DNA from: Hormiphora californensis
Lineage: Eukaryota > Ctenophora > Tentaculata > Cydippida > Pleurobrachiidae
NCBI GenBank assembly: GCA_020137815.1
Contig: CM035350.1
Span: 9,413,420-9,477,419, forward strand
DNA: 64,000 nt
Direction of reading: 5' to 3'
A program made the position numbers and the translations under genes. The notes under the pieces were generated by a model. That model made no database searches, was not told where the DNA came from, and was given only the letters and a program-made list of their open reading frames with translations. Positions 1 through 43,827 of the stretch are shown in pieces (within the stretch, counting starts at the first letter, position 1; each line of letters starts with the position of its first letter).

Positions 1-2650
<2,650 letters not shown>

Positions 2651-2652
2651 AC

Positions 2653-2853
2653 ACCATGCATCCAATGGGTAACTTTCTGTCGCCAGAGACAGGGGAAACC
2701 ATTTTTTTGTATTGTTTCGATATAATCCGGGGTGGGTTGATAGAACTCGCTCACCCGGAGCAGGTTCGATAGTGTTTTATCGTCATTCAGATTGACACCA
2801 TCGGGAGATGCGTGACGTGGTTCATACGACCCGCTTGTCTCATAACAAAACAT
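2653..2853 (-). CDS. Cyclin D-like, first coding exon
   Basis: The exon encodes 67 residues, from an ATG at 2853-2851 to a donor (GTAAGT) at 2652-2647, ending in phase 0. The protein starts MFCYETSG and contains NLLRVSEFYQPTPDY, then a basic/hydrophobic stretch ending KVTHWMHG. This fits the start of a D-type cyclin, where a short N-terminus with a Cys-Tyr-Glu motif leads into the first cyclin-box helix (consensus ...Y..yvQ.evlp.mR..va.WMlev). An upstream in-frame ATG at 2943 overlaps the TATA box, so it is probably not transcribed, and I chose the later start. Later exons were not found. D-type cyclins activate CDK4/6 in G1. The family call rests on pattern similarity over one exon; another cyclin class is possible. 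Confidence 0.55.
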
Positions 2854-2931
2854 CGGGTGAAAACAGGTGTACAGAGAAACAACGATCAAGCCAGAACAGC
2901 ATCTGCCAAACCCTGTCACGCGTTGCGCCCC

Positions 2932-2940
2932 CTTTTTATA
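2932..2940 (-). promoter_or_regulatory. TATA box of the cyclin D-like gene
   Basis: The minus strand reads TATAAAAAGGGGG here, about 85 bases upstream of the chosen ATG (2853). This is a strong TATA match at a normal distance for a transcription start near 2905-2910. Confidence 0.6.
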
Positions 2941-3013
2941 CATAACAACCGCACTCGATTTTGCCCATCTTTAAGGTCTCAGATGGCACGACGCGGCAAC
3001 AAAAACTGACAAC

Positions 3014-3052
3014 TTTTCGCGCGCTACGTTTAATGTGGCGCTTTGGCGCGCG
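3014..3052. promoter_or_regulatory. Paired E2F-like sites in a divergent promoter
   Basis: Two matches to the E2F/DP consensus TTTSGCGC lie close together: TTTTCGCGCGC at 3014-3024 and CTTTGGCGCGCG at 3041-3052. They sit 75-110 bases upstream of the cyclin D-like TATA box and about 170-200 bases upstream of the CLIP4-like ATG, inside the 363-base gap between the two start codons. Regulation by E2F is inferred from the motifs only. Confidence 0.5.
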
Positions 3053-3216
3053 ATAAATGTTTTATTTTATTTATTTTCTGTTGCTTTCCCTGTCCTTGTT
3101 TTCTTTTTACTTTCAACTTTCACGCTCAGAGATTTGTTTTGTCTTGTTTGTTCACCTTCCTCCCCTTTTCTGAGAGTCCTGACATGAAATCTTTGGTCTA
3201 GCAATGCAGATAGAAG

Positions 3217-12167
<8,951 letters not shown>

Positions 12168-12303
12168 TAGTCAGATGGACGTTAGATTGACAGAGATAAA
12201 CAGAGATAGAAAGAGAAACAGAGAGACAGAGAAAGAGAGATAGACATAGAGGTAGAGTGTAGATATAGCGAGATAGACATAGAGATAGACAGAGAATTGA
12301 AAA

Positions 12304-12395
<92 letters not shown>

Positions 12396-12797
12396 AGAAG
12401 GAACCAGGGATTAAACCCTGGGAATTGCATTCATTTATTTTAACTATCCCGTGATAATTTCAATTACATATTACTTTGTGACTAGCTAATACTTTTCTTG
12501 CGTGTGTGTGTGTGTTATGTTTTCGGGTCACTGATAAATATTTTGGGTTGTTTTCTTCTTGCTTGACACGATCATGATAACATATTATTTCTGATTTCTT
12601 GGCATCCCAATATCCCATATATCCAGTCTCCATTGATCCTGCTGCTGTAACGCGCGGGCACTCTCCAGTGGGGGAGCCCGCGCGCAGACCCCCAGCTGCT
12701 CAATCGAGTGTTGGTGACCCCTCCCTCGTTGCTAGCGATCTCTGTTTCCAAACCCCACTTCACTTCTCCCTCTCTTCCGTTAATAGTTGATGGTACA

Positions 12798-15740
12798 ATG
12801 GCAACAAAACGGGGTAGAGCCTGGCAGATGGTCGATATTACAGTTAAAATATTCACTGGACGGACCCTGTCCTTCCAGCAACTACCCCTAAATACAACCA
12901 TTGGAGAACTGAAGTTAAAGGTTGAGGACTCTTGTGGAATTCCCTCCCAATGTCAACGGATCACGTATCTAGATATGTGTGATTTGTTTGACCATCGGAC
13001 CTTGGAACAATGTGATGTTGTCAATAAAGCACGACTAGACATGCAGGTAGTGAGCTGGGGAGATTGATCGATCATTGTAATAGGGTCTATGGAGTAAATA
13101 CCACATGAACTTGCATTCATTAATCGGCTCTTTCCTACAGGTTTGGGCCCCGTTTATCAAGCTTGCCACTGCTGCCTCATCTGGTCTTATAGCCCAAACT
13201 TTCCAAGCGGGCATAATCAACAATCGAGGTTTCATTAGCCAGGTATGTTATTGCCCTGTTATGTGGCCTCACTCAGCAAGTGTGGGAAGTAATACTTCAA
13301 GTTGTGTAGAGTTCTGGTGTTTTTATTTATAGCAACTGTCAATAACGATACAGTCGGCCGGTCTTGTTTTGGTAAATTGAGGGATTGTATCCAACCGAAT
13401 CTCGTGTTAGTGTCACCCTAGTATTTTATTGGGGACGTGACACGTATCTCTAGGGAATACCTTTTCCCGGTAAGAGATACATCACGTGCGAGAGAACTGG
13501 GTAAAGTTCTGGTGTGTGTTGTTAGAATAACTTTCAATAAAGTTGATACAGTTGGCCGGTCTTGTGTTACCCTAGTAACCCAGTGTTTCTCCCAGGACGA
13601 AGCCTCGATAGCGCTCTACATAGCGTCTCACTGTGGTCACATTCGACTGGCCCTCATGTTACTGTCCTATGGGGTTGAGGTTAATTCAACTACCAAACTG
13701 GATAGGAGTGCCCTTCACGCAGCAGGTTGGTACAGACCCTGTCAGAGCATTGGCGGAGTGGGCGAGAACTGTGGTCAGAGCATTGGCCTGACAGAACAGA
13801 CAGTCGGTTTGGTTACTAACATACCCCCTTCTAGTTGAAGAGACAAGGTGGCTGGTTATTAACACACCCCCGTCTACTGAAAGAGATCTAGTTCTAGCCT
13901 AAATCCCCCGTCCAGGCATCAAAGGTCAGTGGTCCATACTGTGCCTACTAATTAACTGGGGAGCAAACATCTACAGTAAGGATGTAACGGGTAACACTGC
14001 TATGGACTATGCCCGAGCATTTGGGCACCGGCAATCCGCCCGGGGCCTTGCGCTTTATGAGTGGCATCTTAACAAGGTTTGTTTGTTTGTTTGTTTGTTT
14101 GTTTGTTTGTTTGTTTGTTGTAGAATGCCCCCAGAACCCTCTATAATCACCTGCCCCGCTATCTGTACAGGAGCAGAGGGCGACCCAAAAGCACCCCCCC
14201 CCCCCTAAATACCCCACCCCTCTCTAAAACCCTCCCATTACAGGAGCAGAGGGCGACCCAAAAGCACCCCCCCCCCCCCTAAATACCCCACCCCTCTCTA
14301 AAACCCTCCCATTACAGGAGCAGAGGGCGACCCAAAAGCACCCACCCCTCTAAATACCCCTCCCACCTCTTACACCATCTCATTACTTGTTGTTGCCACC
14401 CCTTATTACTCACAGGAGCAGAGGGCGACCCAAAAGCACCCCCTCCCCCCCTAAATACCCCACCCCGGCCCTCTCTAAAACCCTCCCATTACAGGAGCAG
14501 AGGGCGACCCAAAAGCACCCCCCCCCCCCCTAAATACCCCAAACCCTCTCTAAAAACCCCTCCCATTACAGGAGCAGAGGGCGACCCAAAAAGCACCCCC
14601 CCCCCCCTCTAAATACCCCACCCCTCTCTAAAACCCCCTCCCATTACAGGAGCAGAGGGCGACCCAAAAAGCACCCCCCCCCCCCTCTAAATACCCCACC
14701 CCTCTCTAAAACCCCCTCCCATTACAGGAGCAGAGGGCGACCCAAAAGCAGGGAACACCCCCTAAATACCCTCTCCCTTCTAACACCATCACATCCCCAT
14801 CACATTACACTTCACAGGAGCAGAGGGCGACCCAAAAGCAGGGCGCACCCCCTGGAGATGGTGGTAGGAACATAATGGATCAGTTTCCCTCGCACTGGCT
14901 GACCGAGATACCCGGGTGCAACACTCCCCAGATCCTCTGCCCTCCCATGACAATGAACCTGGTCGCGGCACGGGCAGCCAACATGCTCTCCATCCTTCCA
15001 GGTAGTTTACTTGTTAATTAACTAGTTGATTAGTTTCTAATTAATTAAGAAATAGTGAGATTGAAAACTTCTGGAACTTTGCCTTCCATAAAACTTCCTA
15101 TCTTATCCAGGAGGCGGATCTAAAGCAGCGGCGATATCAGTTCCGACCACTCCGGAACTAAGGGGTGACCCGGTATACAAGTGTGGGAAGGACCATCAAA
15201 TTCCAGGGTCTCATGCTCTGGGTGTGAAAACTAAGAAAACCCTCCCTCCCATCACCTCTACACCCTCTAGGTGAGATGCAATTGGGGTACTTTCAGAGTT
15301 CATTTTCTTGTAATAATAATAATAGTATGGGGTTTTGATATATCGCTCGGACAGAACAGGGCCAGAGCAAACAAACTTACTCATATAGACTGACACTGAG
15401 CCTGCAGAGGGAAAGGTTCCCAGAAGCCCACCTACTAATTTCCTTCTCTTTTATTACCAGCTGCATCTCCACCCATCTCACACAATTTACTCCTCCCAGG
15501 TTGGTGATCCCTACCTATGACGACTGGTTAAAGGCTAAAACGGAGGCCAAGATAGAGCGGCAGAGACAGATCCAGGAGGCAAAGGAAAGAGAGCAGCAGG
15601 AGGCCTTATTGAAAAGTGAAAGAAGGAAAAGTCAAGCTGCTGAGGCATTTTCTGCGTGGATAAAACAGGACAGGGCTTCACGGCACAGTTTGCGGCAGAG
15701 TACGAGTCGTGTTACAGCCGTTACCATTGAAACAGCTTGA
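12798..15740 (+). CDS. ANKUB1: ANKUB1-like ubiquitin-like and ankyrin protein
   Basis: Seven exons join in phase to 421 residues: 12798-13046, 13141-13242, 13596-13725, 13916-14076, 14818-15001, 15111-15270 and 15461-15740. Exon 1 encodes a ubiquitin-like fold (VDITVKIFTGRTLSFQQLP ... TTIGELKLKVEDSCGIP). Exons 3-4 encode ankyrin repeats (ASIALYIASHCGHIRLALML, NTAMDYARAFGHRQSARGL). The C-terminus is a charged helix (YDDWLKAKTEAKIERQRQ ...) likely to be coiled coil. The order ubiquitin-like then ankyrin matches ANKUB1, whose biochemical role is poorly known. The start is the first ATG in frame with the ubiquitin-like fold. A polyadenylation signal AATAAA lies at 16708-16713. The intron before exon 5 is odd: it contains eight extra copies of that exon's splice acceptor and start. 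Confidence 0.8.
14171..14842 (+). repeat. Minisatellite of copied 3' splice sites, ANKUB1 intron 4
   Basis: Nine copies of ACAGGAGCAGAGGGCGACCC start at about 14167, 14240, 14314, 14411, 14490, 14568, 14646, 14724 and 14814, with units of about 75-98 bases. Each holds a pyrimidine tract, the AG acceptor and the first 20 or so bases of exon 5. Only the last copy runs into the full exon. C-runs of varying length separate the copies. Confidence 0.92.
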
Positions 15741-21531
<5,791 letters not shown>

Positions 21532-22167
21532 GTTACCTAGGAGCTGTTGTAAGATGACAACAATGACAACAATGACAACTTGGATCCATCGCATCCTATT
21601 CTCGCTCCGCGAATAATAGGATGCCGGCCCGTTGAGAGCAAGAACTCACGTGCGCGCGATATAAAGCACGTTTTCAGCAGATCGCGCGTGATAGACCGTT
21701 TTTGGAGACCTTTTTAGCTGACCTAGCACTACTCAAACGTCAATTACCGCCTCATTTCGCATCGTGATGAATCGGCGGGTATTTTCCCATACTCACAAGG
21801 CCATGACGATTCCCCCAGTACCCGCAGATTGTTCCAGGACCGAGTACGAGCTTGCAGCCAGGTCTTTAAAGAATTGCTCATGTTTAGCGTCAATTTTGAC
21901 CCACTATTCCTCAAATGCTGATACTCGCGGGTATTTTCCGTAAAACTAGAGACAATTAGCTGCCAGGAGCAACAAACGAGATGCAAATCGGTTCAGCAGT
22001 TCCTTGCAGCCAGGTCTTTGAAAAAGTTTGCTCTAAAATCAATAACGCGCCGGAGGCCTAGATGTGAGATCGATCTCGGTCGCTGCGCGACCTCGATCTC
22101 ACTCAGGCATCAATGTGGCCAAAATGACAACAATAATATATGTCGAAAGGCATTGTCGCAATGCCAT

Positions 22168-22253
22168 CACAATGTATAGTGGGGTGGGACAAGTACAAAT
22201 TCAGGGTTTCTGAGAAACCCTGAATTTCTACTTGTCCCACTCTACTATACATT
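22168..22253. repeat. Near-perfect 40-bp-arm hairpin
   Basis: The arms CAATGTATAGTGGGGTGGGA ... AATTCAGGGTTTC and their complement meet with almost no loop near 22212. This is a miniature foldback element or its remnant. Confidence 0.85.
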
Positions 22254-22361
22254 GATCACCTGCACACCCGGTGCAATGAGGACGGTAACTGACCAGGAGT
22301 AGTCGACTGGGGATCACTGAGGCGGGCTTCAGTAGGAACCATAGCAACCCGACCCTATCGA

Positions 22362-22600
22362 ATGCCGTCACCATGTCGACCAACAATGCGGTCACCATGT
22401 CGACCAACGGTGCTATCACCATGTCGACCAACAATGCAGTCACCATGTCGACCAACAATGCTGTCACCATGTCGACCAACAATGCAGTCACCATGTCGAC
22501 CAACAATGCTATCACCATGTCGACCAACAATGCAGTCACCATGTCGACCAACAATGCAGTCACCATGTCGACCAACAATGCTATCACCATTGTCGACCAA
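22362..22600. repeat. 21-bp minisatellite, about 11 copies
   Basis: The unit CACCATGTCGACCAACAATG plus one base repeats about 11 times with small variants. Because 21 is divisible by three, frames stay open on both strands and give heptapeptide repeats (for example TMSTNNA). No gene context supports translation. Confidence 0.9.
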
Positions 22601-22926
22601 CAACGCCGTTTCCACGACACTGTATTTCAAAAGAAGAAGCTCATCGAACAAACTCGAGGGTATAAATTTAGTGTATACAAGAAGAGAGAGAGAGAGAGAG
22701 AGAGAGAAGCCCTTGTGAGGGGCCGAAGAGAGACATTATATTGTTTTTAATAGAGGTGATATTGTTCGAGAGCTTCCACTTGCAAGGATGACATTGAAAA
22801 GTCGTATAATTTAGTTTTTGGGAAATAAAAATTTATTCGCATGGCCAATGTACTTGAGAACTGTTCGTAATTAACGTCAAATAAAATACACCACGTTAAA
22901 TTAAAAACAAAACTTGACACATGGTT

Positions 22927-23012
22927 AGAAGCAGGAACCGACCGAAACAAGTAAACAACCAATCAGAACTCGTAATTTAGGTCACATGACTGGTTATCAG
23001 CCAATCAGGGAC
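22927..23012 (+). repeat. Dispersed short repeat with CCAAT motifs, copy 1
   Basis: The sequence around CAAGTAAACAACCAATCAGA and GTCACATGACTGGTTATCAG recurs in reverse orientation in FAK intron 3 at about 47519-47602. Confidence 0.75.
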
Positions 23013-23355
23013 CAGTATTTTCTGATTCGGTCGGTTCCTGGTTAGAAGCTTCTTCGAACCACTCTGTATATATATATACTGTGCAGTGCCTGGAATTCAC
23101 ATCTCAAACCGCTCATAATCATTATACCCTTGGAACCGGGCTATCTGAAACTCCGTGCACTCTTGTTAATTCTAGAACTCTCAATCTCTCCCTCGAGCGG
23201 ATAACTTTTGACCCAATCTACGAAACTTATTCTCTCTCTCTCTCAAATACAAATTGTCTCTCTCTCTCACTCGCTGTACAACTGATGATATATGTATCTG
23301 AGCTGAAAACAGTTCTGGATTTCTTCCTCTTTTTCTCTCTGGTTGTTGGTTGTTG

Positions 23356-34166
<10,811 letters not shown>

Positions 34167-34387
34167 GACTTTCACAACACAGCAATACTAGTATATTGAC
34201 AAGGGAGATAATGCGAGCTAGAGAAAGAGAGAATGGTTTAATTTGGTTAGTGCACTAATTAGGCAAGCAGCAGTTCGAGAGAGAGAGAAGTCAGAAAGTC
34301 AGGGAGAGAGGGGAATGGATAAATTGTAGAGGAGAGAGAGAGAGAGAGAAGTCAGAAAGTCAGGGAGAGAGGGGAATGGATAAATTG

Positions 34388-34478
<91 letters not shown>

Positions 34479-35183
34479 GAGACAGGGAAAAGAGGGATAG
34501 GAGCAAGGTTGAGACGAGGTTGTTTCTGCAACCGTATTCGCTTTGCTAATGCATTCTGCAAATTTAGTGGAAGGTGGAATTACAGGGCACTATAATATAG
34601 CATCCTGCAATGGAAAGAGGGGCAACCATTCCTGTAAGCGGGGGTATAACAACAATAGAGAGAGGTTTCAACACAAACTCACACAGTACACTGATACAGC
34701 TGAAGTGAGAGTGTGTGTGTTTGCGTGTGTTGCAGTACACTATTAAGCTATTAGAATAGCCGTGACTCAAAATATATAAACCATATTTAAATTTCTCTTT
34801 TTCCTGTTTCTCAGTGTCGTGTCTTCTTTCTCTCCTCCCTTTTTTCTATTTATCCCGGTTTCGTCAGGGCTAGTTTATACCACAATTCAGCGTCATATAG
34901 CGCCTTATTGGCTGCAGTTAACCACATGTCAGTAAGGTGGTACACTTATATTTTACAGCAGCATAAATCCGGGGCATGTGTGTAACTTAGGCTACATTGC
35001 CCGGTAGAAGCCTGATAAACGCCCACCCCTGTTGAATTCTCGTGGAGGCTTATCAGGGTAACTATAGAGACACATCTAGTGGTGCAGAAATATCACATAT
35101 TGAACATTCCAATCCCAACCCGCTGAACCAATTTCTTCCCAATCTCCCAGGCCCAGTCACAACCTTAACCCCTTGTCAGCGCC

Positions 35184-39898
<4,715 letters not shown>

Positions 39899-40553
39899 AG
39901 CTAGAAGTAAAGGAATGTTAGAAACATGGAGCCACTTGGAGATAACGAATGTGACAATACAAATTGATCTCCAATGTATATATCTGTAGGTGTGAAGTAT
40001 CACCCTGTCAGTTGACTAGAAATTAATATCCCTAAGTGCTCTCTTTTCTATTTTTTTAAATAACCGTCTCCCTCCTCAAGGGCCAGAGTCTCTGGCCCAG
40101 AGAATAATATTTTCGTAGGGAATTAAGTACTGAATAATGCATAATCCTGATTTACTGTAGAAAATTGCGGGCTAGGTTTTTAGACTCTTCTCTAATTTCA
40201 AAACATACAAATCACACTCCACACCCGTTCTATAGAACGCCATATAGGGCGTGAAGCCTATGCCACTTCTGCCTCAAGATACACCTATCCAGCACTCTAC
40301 CTCTTTACCCCTCTTTAGTACATATCAGAAGTAGAGAAATTGGTGATGAAAACAAGAAATAAATAAAACGAGAAGCGTTTAAAAGTGATATGTTAAACCA
40401 AAACACGAAACCGTAAAACGCAGTTAGGGGGCAACGCAGAACAAAATTAAGGCCGGGTGGTAAAACATTGAACAACACACATCGAGGACAGATGTGTAAT
40501 TGGCCGGACTAATTAACGAGCAAATAGGGCAACAATTAGGCAGGCGGGTGAAG

Positions 40554-41750
40554 TCAACATGACAGGTAAAGAGAGTATGAATAATCCGGGGGTCGGGTAC
40601 GTAGGTAGTCCGTCGAGTATTTTTCCAACTTCCGTAACCAGGGATGTCTCTGTTTGTAGACTTTGTATGTGGGACGCTTTAATCTGGTAACTTGATATCT
40701 CCCCTGTCTCACATGAGGTGTTACAGCATTCTTCACATGTACTGCCTCACCTAGCATAGACTGCTCAAATATGTCAGTATCTTCCTCCAAATCAATATCC
40801 TCTGAATCTTCCTCTGATATAACTGGGTCCCCCAAATCTTCCTCTAACATAACTGGGTCCCCCAAATCTTCATTTAAAATAACTGGGTCCCCCAAATCTT
40901 CATTTAAAATAACTGGGTCCCCCAAATCTTCCTCTGATATAACTGGGTCCCCCAAATCTTCCTCTAACACAACTGGGTTCCCCAAATCTTCCTCTAACAT
41001 AACTGGGTCCCCCAAATCTTCCTCTAACATAACTGGGTCCCCCAAATCTTCCTCTAACATAACTGGGTCCACCAAATCCTCTCCTAACACGGGAAACTTC
41101 CCCAAATCCTCCACTGGTTGAAACTCTTCAGATAAAACGGGAGATTTCCCCGTATTTGATTCATCCAAATAATTTACTACCTTTTTAGGCACCACACAGT
41201 CTTTTAAAACACTCAATATTTTCCCAGTGAGAGTCTCTGGTTGAGCAAGGAGGGAGTAAATCTTTGAAGTCAGAGCCATTACCACCATCAGTATTCTTAC
41301 AAATTCAGTGTTAGAAATGTAAAAGTGGAGCTCTCTTATTAGATTTAAAATGAATTGCCGAGTATCATGTACAGTTTGATTCAACTCAACTGTCTCCAGG
41401 TAGAACTTCTGAAGACGATCAAGACAGAATTCGCCCGTGGACAGTGTTTGACAGAGGGAGTTAGTAGTGGTTGCATAATCTCGTAAACGCTGCACCGCTT
41501 TGGGAGTACTGCAACACAGCTGGCGAGTAAGTCGGAGATATTTCCGAGTTCGCTGTTGGGGGCGGTTCCTCTGCTCGACTTTAGAAAGTACATCAATTTC
41601 CGCTACAATTGCGTCTGCATTCACGAGTTTGTTGAGCGTTATTTTACGAAGAAAAAGATACAGTTGCTTCGTAACGTTACTTTCCTTTGTCATTATACAA
41701 CCTACAATAATTAAAGAATATTTAGGGACCTGAACTCTATTTCTCTTCAT
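40554..41750 (-). CDS. NEPRO-like protein with acidic decapeptide repeats
   Basis: A single open frame of 398 residues runs from ATG at 41750 to TGA. The start (MKRNRVQVPKYS) and the helical N-terminal 190 residues, with a Leu-rich stretch (FVRILMVVMALTSKIYSLL), resemble the N-terminal domain of NEPRO, the nucleolus and neural progenitor protein. NEPRO has been linked to nucleolar RNase MRP function and early development. From about residue 215 to 315 there are about ten copies of the acidic unit EEDLGDPVML, absent from vertebrate NEPRO as far as I know. The basic C-terminus (RLKRPTYKVYKQRHPWLRKL) could bind RNA or act as a nuclear signal. The repeat and the C-terminus argue for a real protein. 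The NEPRO call is by eye and tentative. Confidence 0.5.
   Translation of the reverse strand: MKRNRVQVPKYSLIIVGCIMTKESNVTKQLYLFLRKITLNKLVNADAIVAEIDVLSKVEQRNRPQQRTRKYLRLTRQLCCSTPKAVQRLRDYATTTNSLCQTLSTGEFCLDRLQKFYLETVELNQTVHDTRQFILNLIRELHFYISNTEFVRILMVVMALTSKIYSLLAQPETLTGKILSVLKDCVVPKKVVNYLDESNTGKSPVLSEEFQPVEDLGKFPVLGEDLVDPVMLEEDLGDPVMLEEDLGDPVMLEEDLGNPVVLEEDLGDPVISEEDLGDPVILNEDLGDPVILNEDLGDPVMLEEDLGDPVISEEDSEDIDLEEDTDIFEQSMLGEAVHVKNAVTPHVRQGRYQVTRLKRPTYKVYKQRHPWLRKLEKYSTDYLRTRPPDYSYSLYLSC
40790..41100 (-). repeat. 30-bp coding minisatellite
   Basis: About ten copies of a 30-base unit (plus strand AACTGGGTCCCCCAAATCTT and ten more bases) encode EEDLGDPVML and variants (LNEDLGDPVI, SEEDLGDPVI). 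Several adjacent copies are almost identical, so expansion is recent. Confidence 0.93.
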
Positions 41751-42019
41751 TAAACTTGAAAGCTAATAATCAATTAGGTGGGCTCGCCGCTCGTTCAGGT
41801 TTGTTAAACGTCAATCATGGACAAAGTCGTATTTTTTAAGTTGTCGCCACAAGCTCGTCCGTGTGTGATTTTTAGTACTTTTGACTCCCTCTCACCAAAC
41901 GTTAGCTTGTGATGGAGGCGCTAAACATCATCATCATCATCATCAAACATTTAATATCCCGCTTTATAGCATATTGGTAAGATAACACTTCCTTCCTGCT
42001 TTCAAAAGCGGTTTTTCTC

Positions 42020-42900
42020 TACCGTGTGCGGCAAAAAAAAGCCCCCCCCCTAGACCACCATAGTTGCCGATGTGGTGGAGAGCTGTAACTTGGCAGGGTT
42101 GCTCCACTATGTCTATCTTGATCCTGACAGAAAAATCAGAGCTCTAGCTCAAAATTCATTTTCATGAACGGAATGAACATTGTCATTCATTCCAGGAAAA
42201 AATATTTTCCGGTTCAAAATTTAACTAATTATGTTTGGCTATCGATTTGCTTTCCAATGTGACCAAGATCAGCTAAATTGGACAACCACAAGAGACACAG
42301 TGTCATGTTGCTTTAAGTTAGTCAGGTCATGTGATCTTCACCGAATCGTTGAGTTTCCGGGATTGCTAATCGGGCCAATGGGCAAAGGAATCTCGTATCA
42401 TGGCCGCTAATTGGGTATGTGTACCAATACAGGGTGATGTGATTCGAGGAAAGAGGACATTTATCAAAGAGCTACAGATCTGATGACCAATCAGCATCGT
42501 CATCCCTCATTAGCAGATGTGATACGTGATTCTCTACCACTTAGACCAATTCGTAATACTGAACACGATCAACGATTCAGTAAAGATCACATGACCTGAC
42601 TAACTTTAAGAAACATGACACTGTGTCTCTTGTGGTTGTCCAATTTAGCTGATCTTGGTCACATTGGAAAGCTAATCGATAGCCAAACATAATTGGTTAA
42701 ATTTTGAACCGGAAAATATTTTTTCCTGGAATGAATGACAATGTTCATTCCGTTCATGAAAATGAATTTTGAGCTAGAGCTCTGATTTTTCTGTCAGGAT
42801 CAAGATAGACATAGTGGAGCAACCCTGCCAAGTTACAGCTCTCCACCACATCGGCAACTATGGTGGTCTAGGGGGGGGCTTTTTTTTGCCGCACACGGTA
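42020..42900. mobile_element. TA-flanked 0.9-kb palindromic element
   Basis: The ends TACCGTGTGCGGCAAAAAAA and its reverse complement enclose arms of more than 300 bases each that are nearly perfect inverted repeats, leaving a short unique centre near 42350-42560. The outer TA is the likely target duplication, which points to a Tc1/mariner-type MITE. No coding frame is present. Confidence 0.85.
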
Positions 42901-42944
42901 CTATGATCGATAAATTAGAGTCCAGATCTAGATTATATAAATGT

Positions 42945-43671
42945 TCAAGAGTCCCTTGGTGCTTCTAACACCCTCTTTCCACGGATGATGTAGTGGGTTC
43001 CAGGGGACTGCTTTGCCTTCTCCTTCAGTTCAATTACAAGCTGTTTCCGTTCTCCCCGTTCTTCAACTGTTCTATCAGGAGAAATAAAAACTTTGCCGAA
43101 CTTGTCATTCCCTTTCAGCAGGGATTTCTTCGACAGGATCGACATTTGAGCGTCTCTGCTCCTCAGCACGACTTTTACAGGTCTTGCAGATGAGGACTGC
43201 TTTCCCAAGCGCTCGACAGATTTCATTTTCGGAGCCTCTTCAAGCTCAGTAAAAAGAGACTTTATCTGAGTTTCAATTTCAATTTCAGCACTCTCTTCCA
43301 AGCCATGGATGATAATATTACACCCACGATCCTCAGAGGCAGCAACAATCGCTGACTGAATCTTCTTCGGCGCCAGAGCACTAGCACATTTCTTCTCCAG
43401 GACAGAAGCAAAACTCTTTATTTCTTGCTGTGCTGTTGACTGCACAGCTGTTATCTCAACCTCCCTTTTCTCTAGTAACTGCCTCTGAATATTCAGTAGT
43501 TCCTCCTGTGCTGCTACAAGGGCCCTTTGGGTTTTGATAAGCTCTTTACTGTGACTTTTCAGCTCCTTCTCATACTGATTCATCATCGTAGTTTCATACC
43601 CCATATGTGACAACTGTTCACCAACTGGGAAGCTCTGTTCAATGAGAATACGGCATGCACTCTCCACAAGG
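42945..43671 (-). CDS. ORF1p-like coiled-coil protein, copy A
   Basis: The open frame encodes about 240 residues and ends at 42945. A 3' splice site (TATTTTAG) at 43672-43679 suggests it is the last exon of a spliced gene and that its first codon is upstream. Residues 25-90 form a coiled coil (KELIKTQRALVAAQEELLNI). A compact domain follows with CNIIIHGLEES, VERLGKQ, RPVKVVLRS, GKVFISPDRT and YIIRGKRV. That pattern is the RRM-like and C-terminal module of many invertebrate non-LTR retrotransposon first ORFs. No endonuclease or reverse transcriptase is next to it. It may be a retroelement relic or a host gene family that took up the module. Confidence 0.6.
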
Positions 43672-43827
43672 CCTAAAATAATAAATAATAATAATAAAAA
43701 TGACAGTTTATATCCCGCACTGACACAGTTTTAATTACAGACAACTCGTTTTCCTTCATTTGAAAGGGACTGCAGCAGACTGCCTGCTCCTAGCACGGTT
43801 CTCTGATAACGGTGAATTAGTCGGGAA

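Larger units (their letters stand above)
21532..23355. other. Repeat-rich spacer with hairpins
   Basis: The region between the convergent secreted-protein and TACC genes has no supported exon. It holds hairpins at 21593-21624 (GCATCCTATT arms), 22063-22102 (GTGAGATCGA arms) and 22168-22253, the minisatellite at 22362-22600 and a dispersed-repeat copy near 22927-23012. An open frame at 23086-23359 encodes a Cys-containing stretch and a hydrophobic end but could not be joined in phase to any exon. Confidence 0.5.

Noticed and set aside
14171-14842. Regular repeats with spacers that look CRISPR-like
   Set aside because: The genome is animal, the repeats copy a splice acceptor and exon start, and the spacers are C-runs related to one another.
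22355-22750. Heptapeptide repeat proteins on both strands
   Set aside because: The 21-base unit keeps all frames open. There is no start context, splice link or family similarity.
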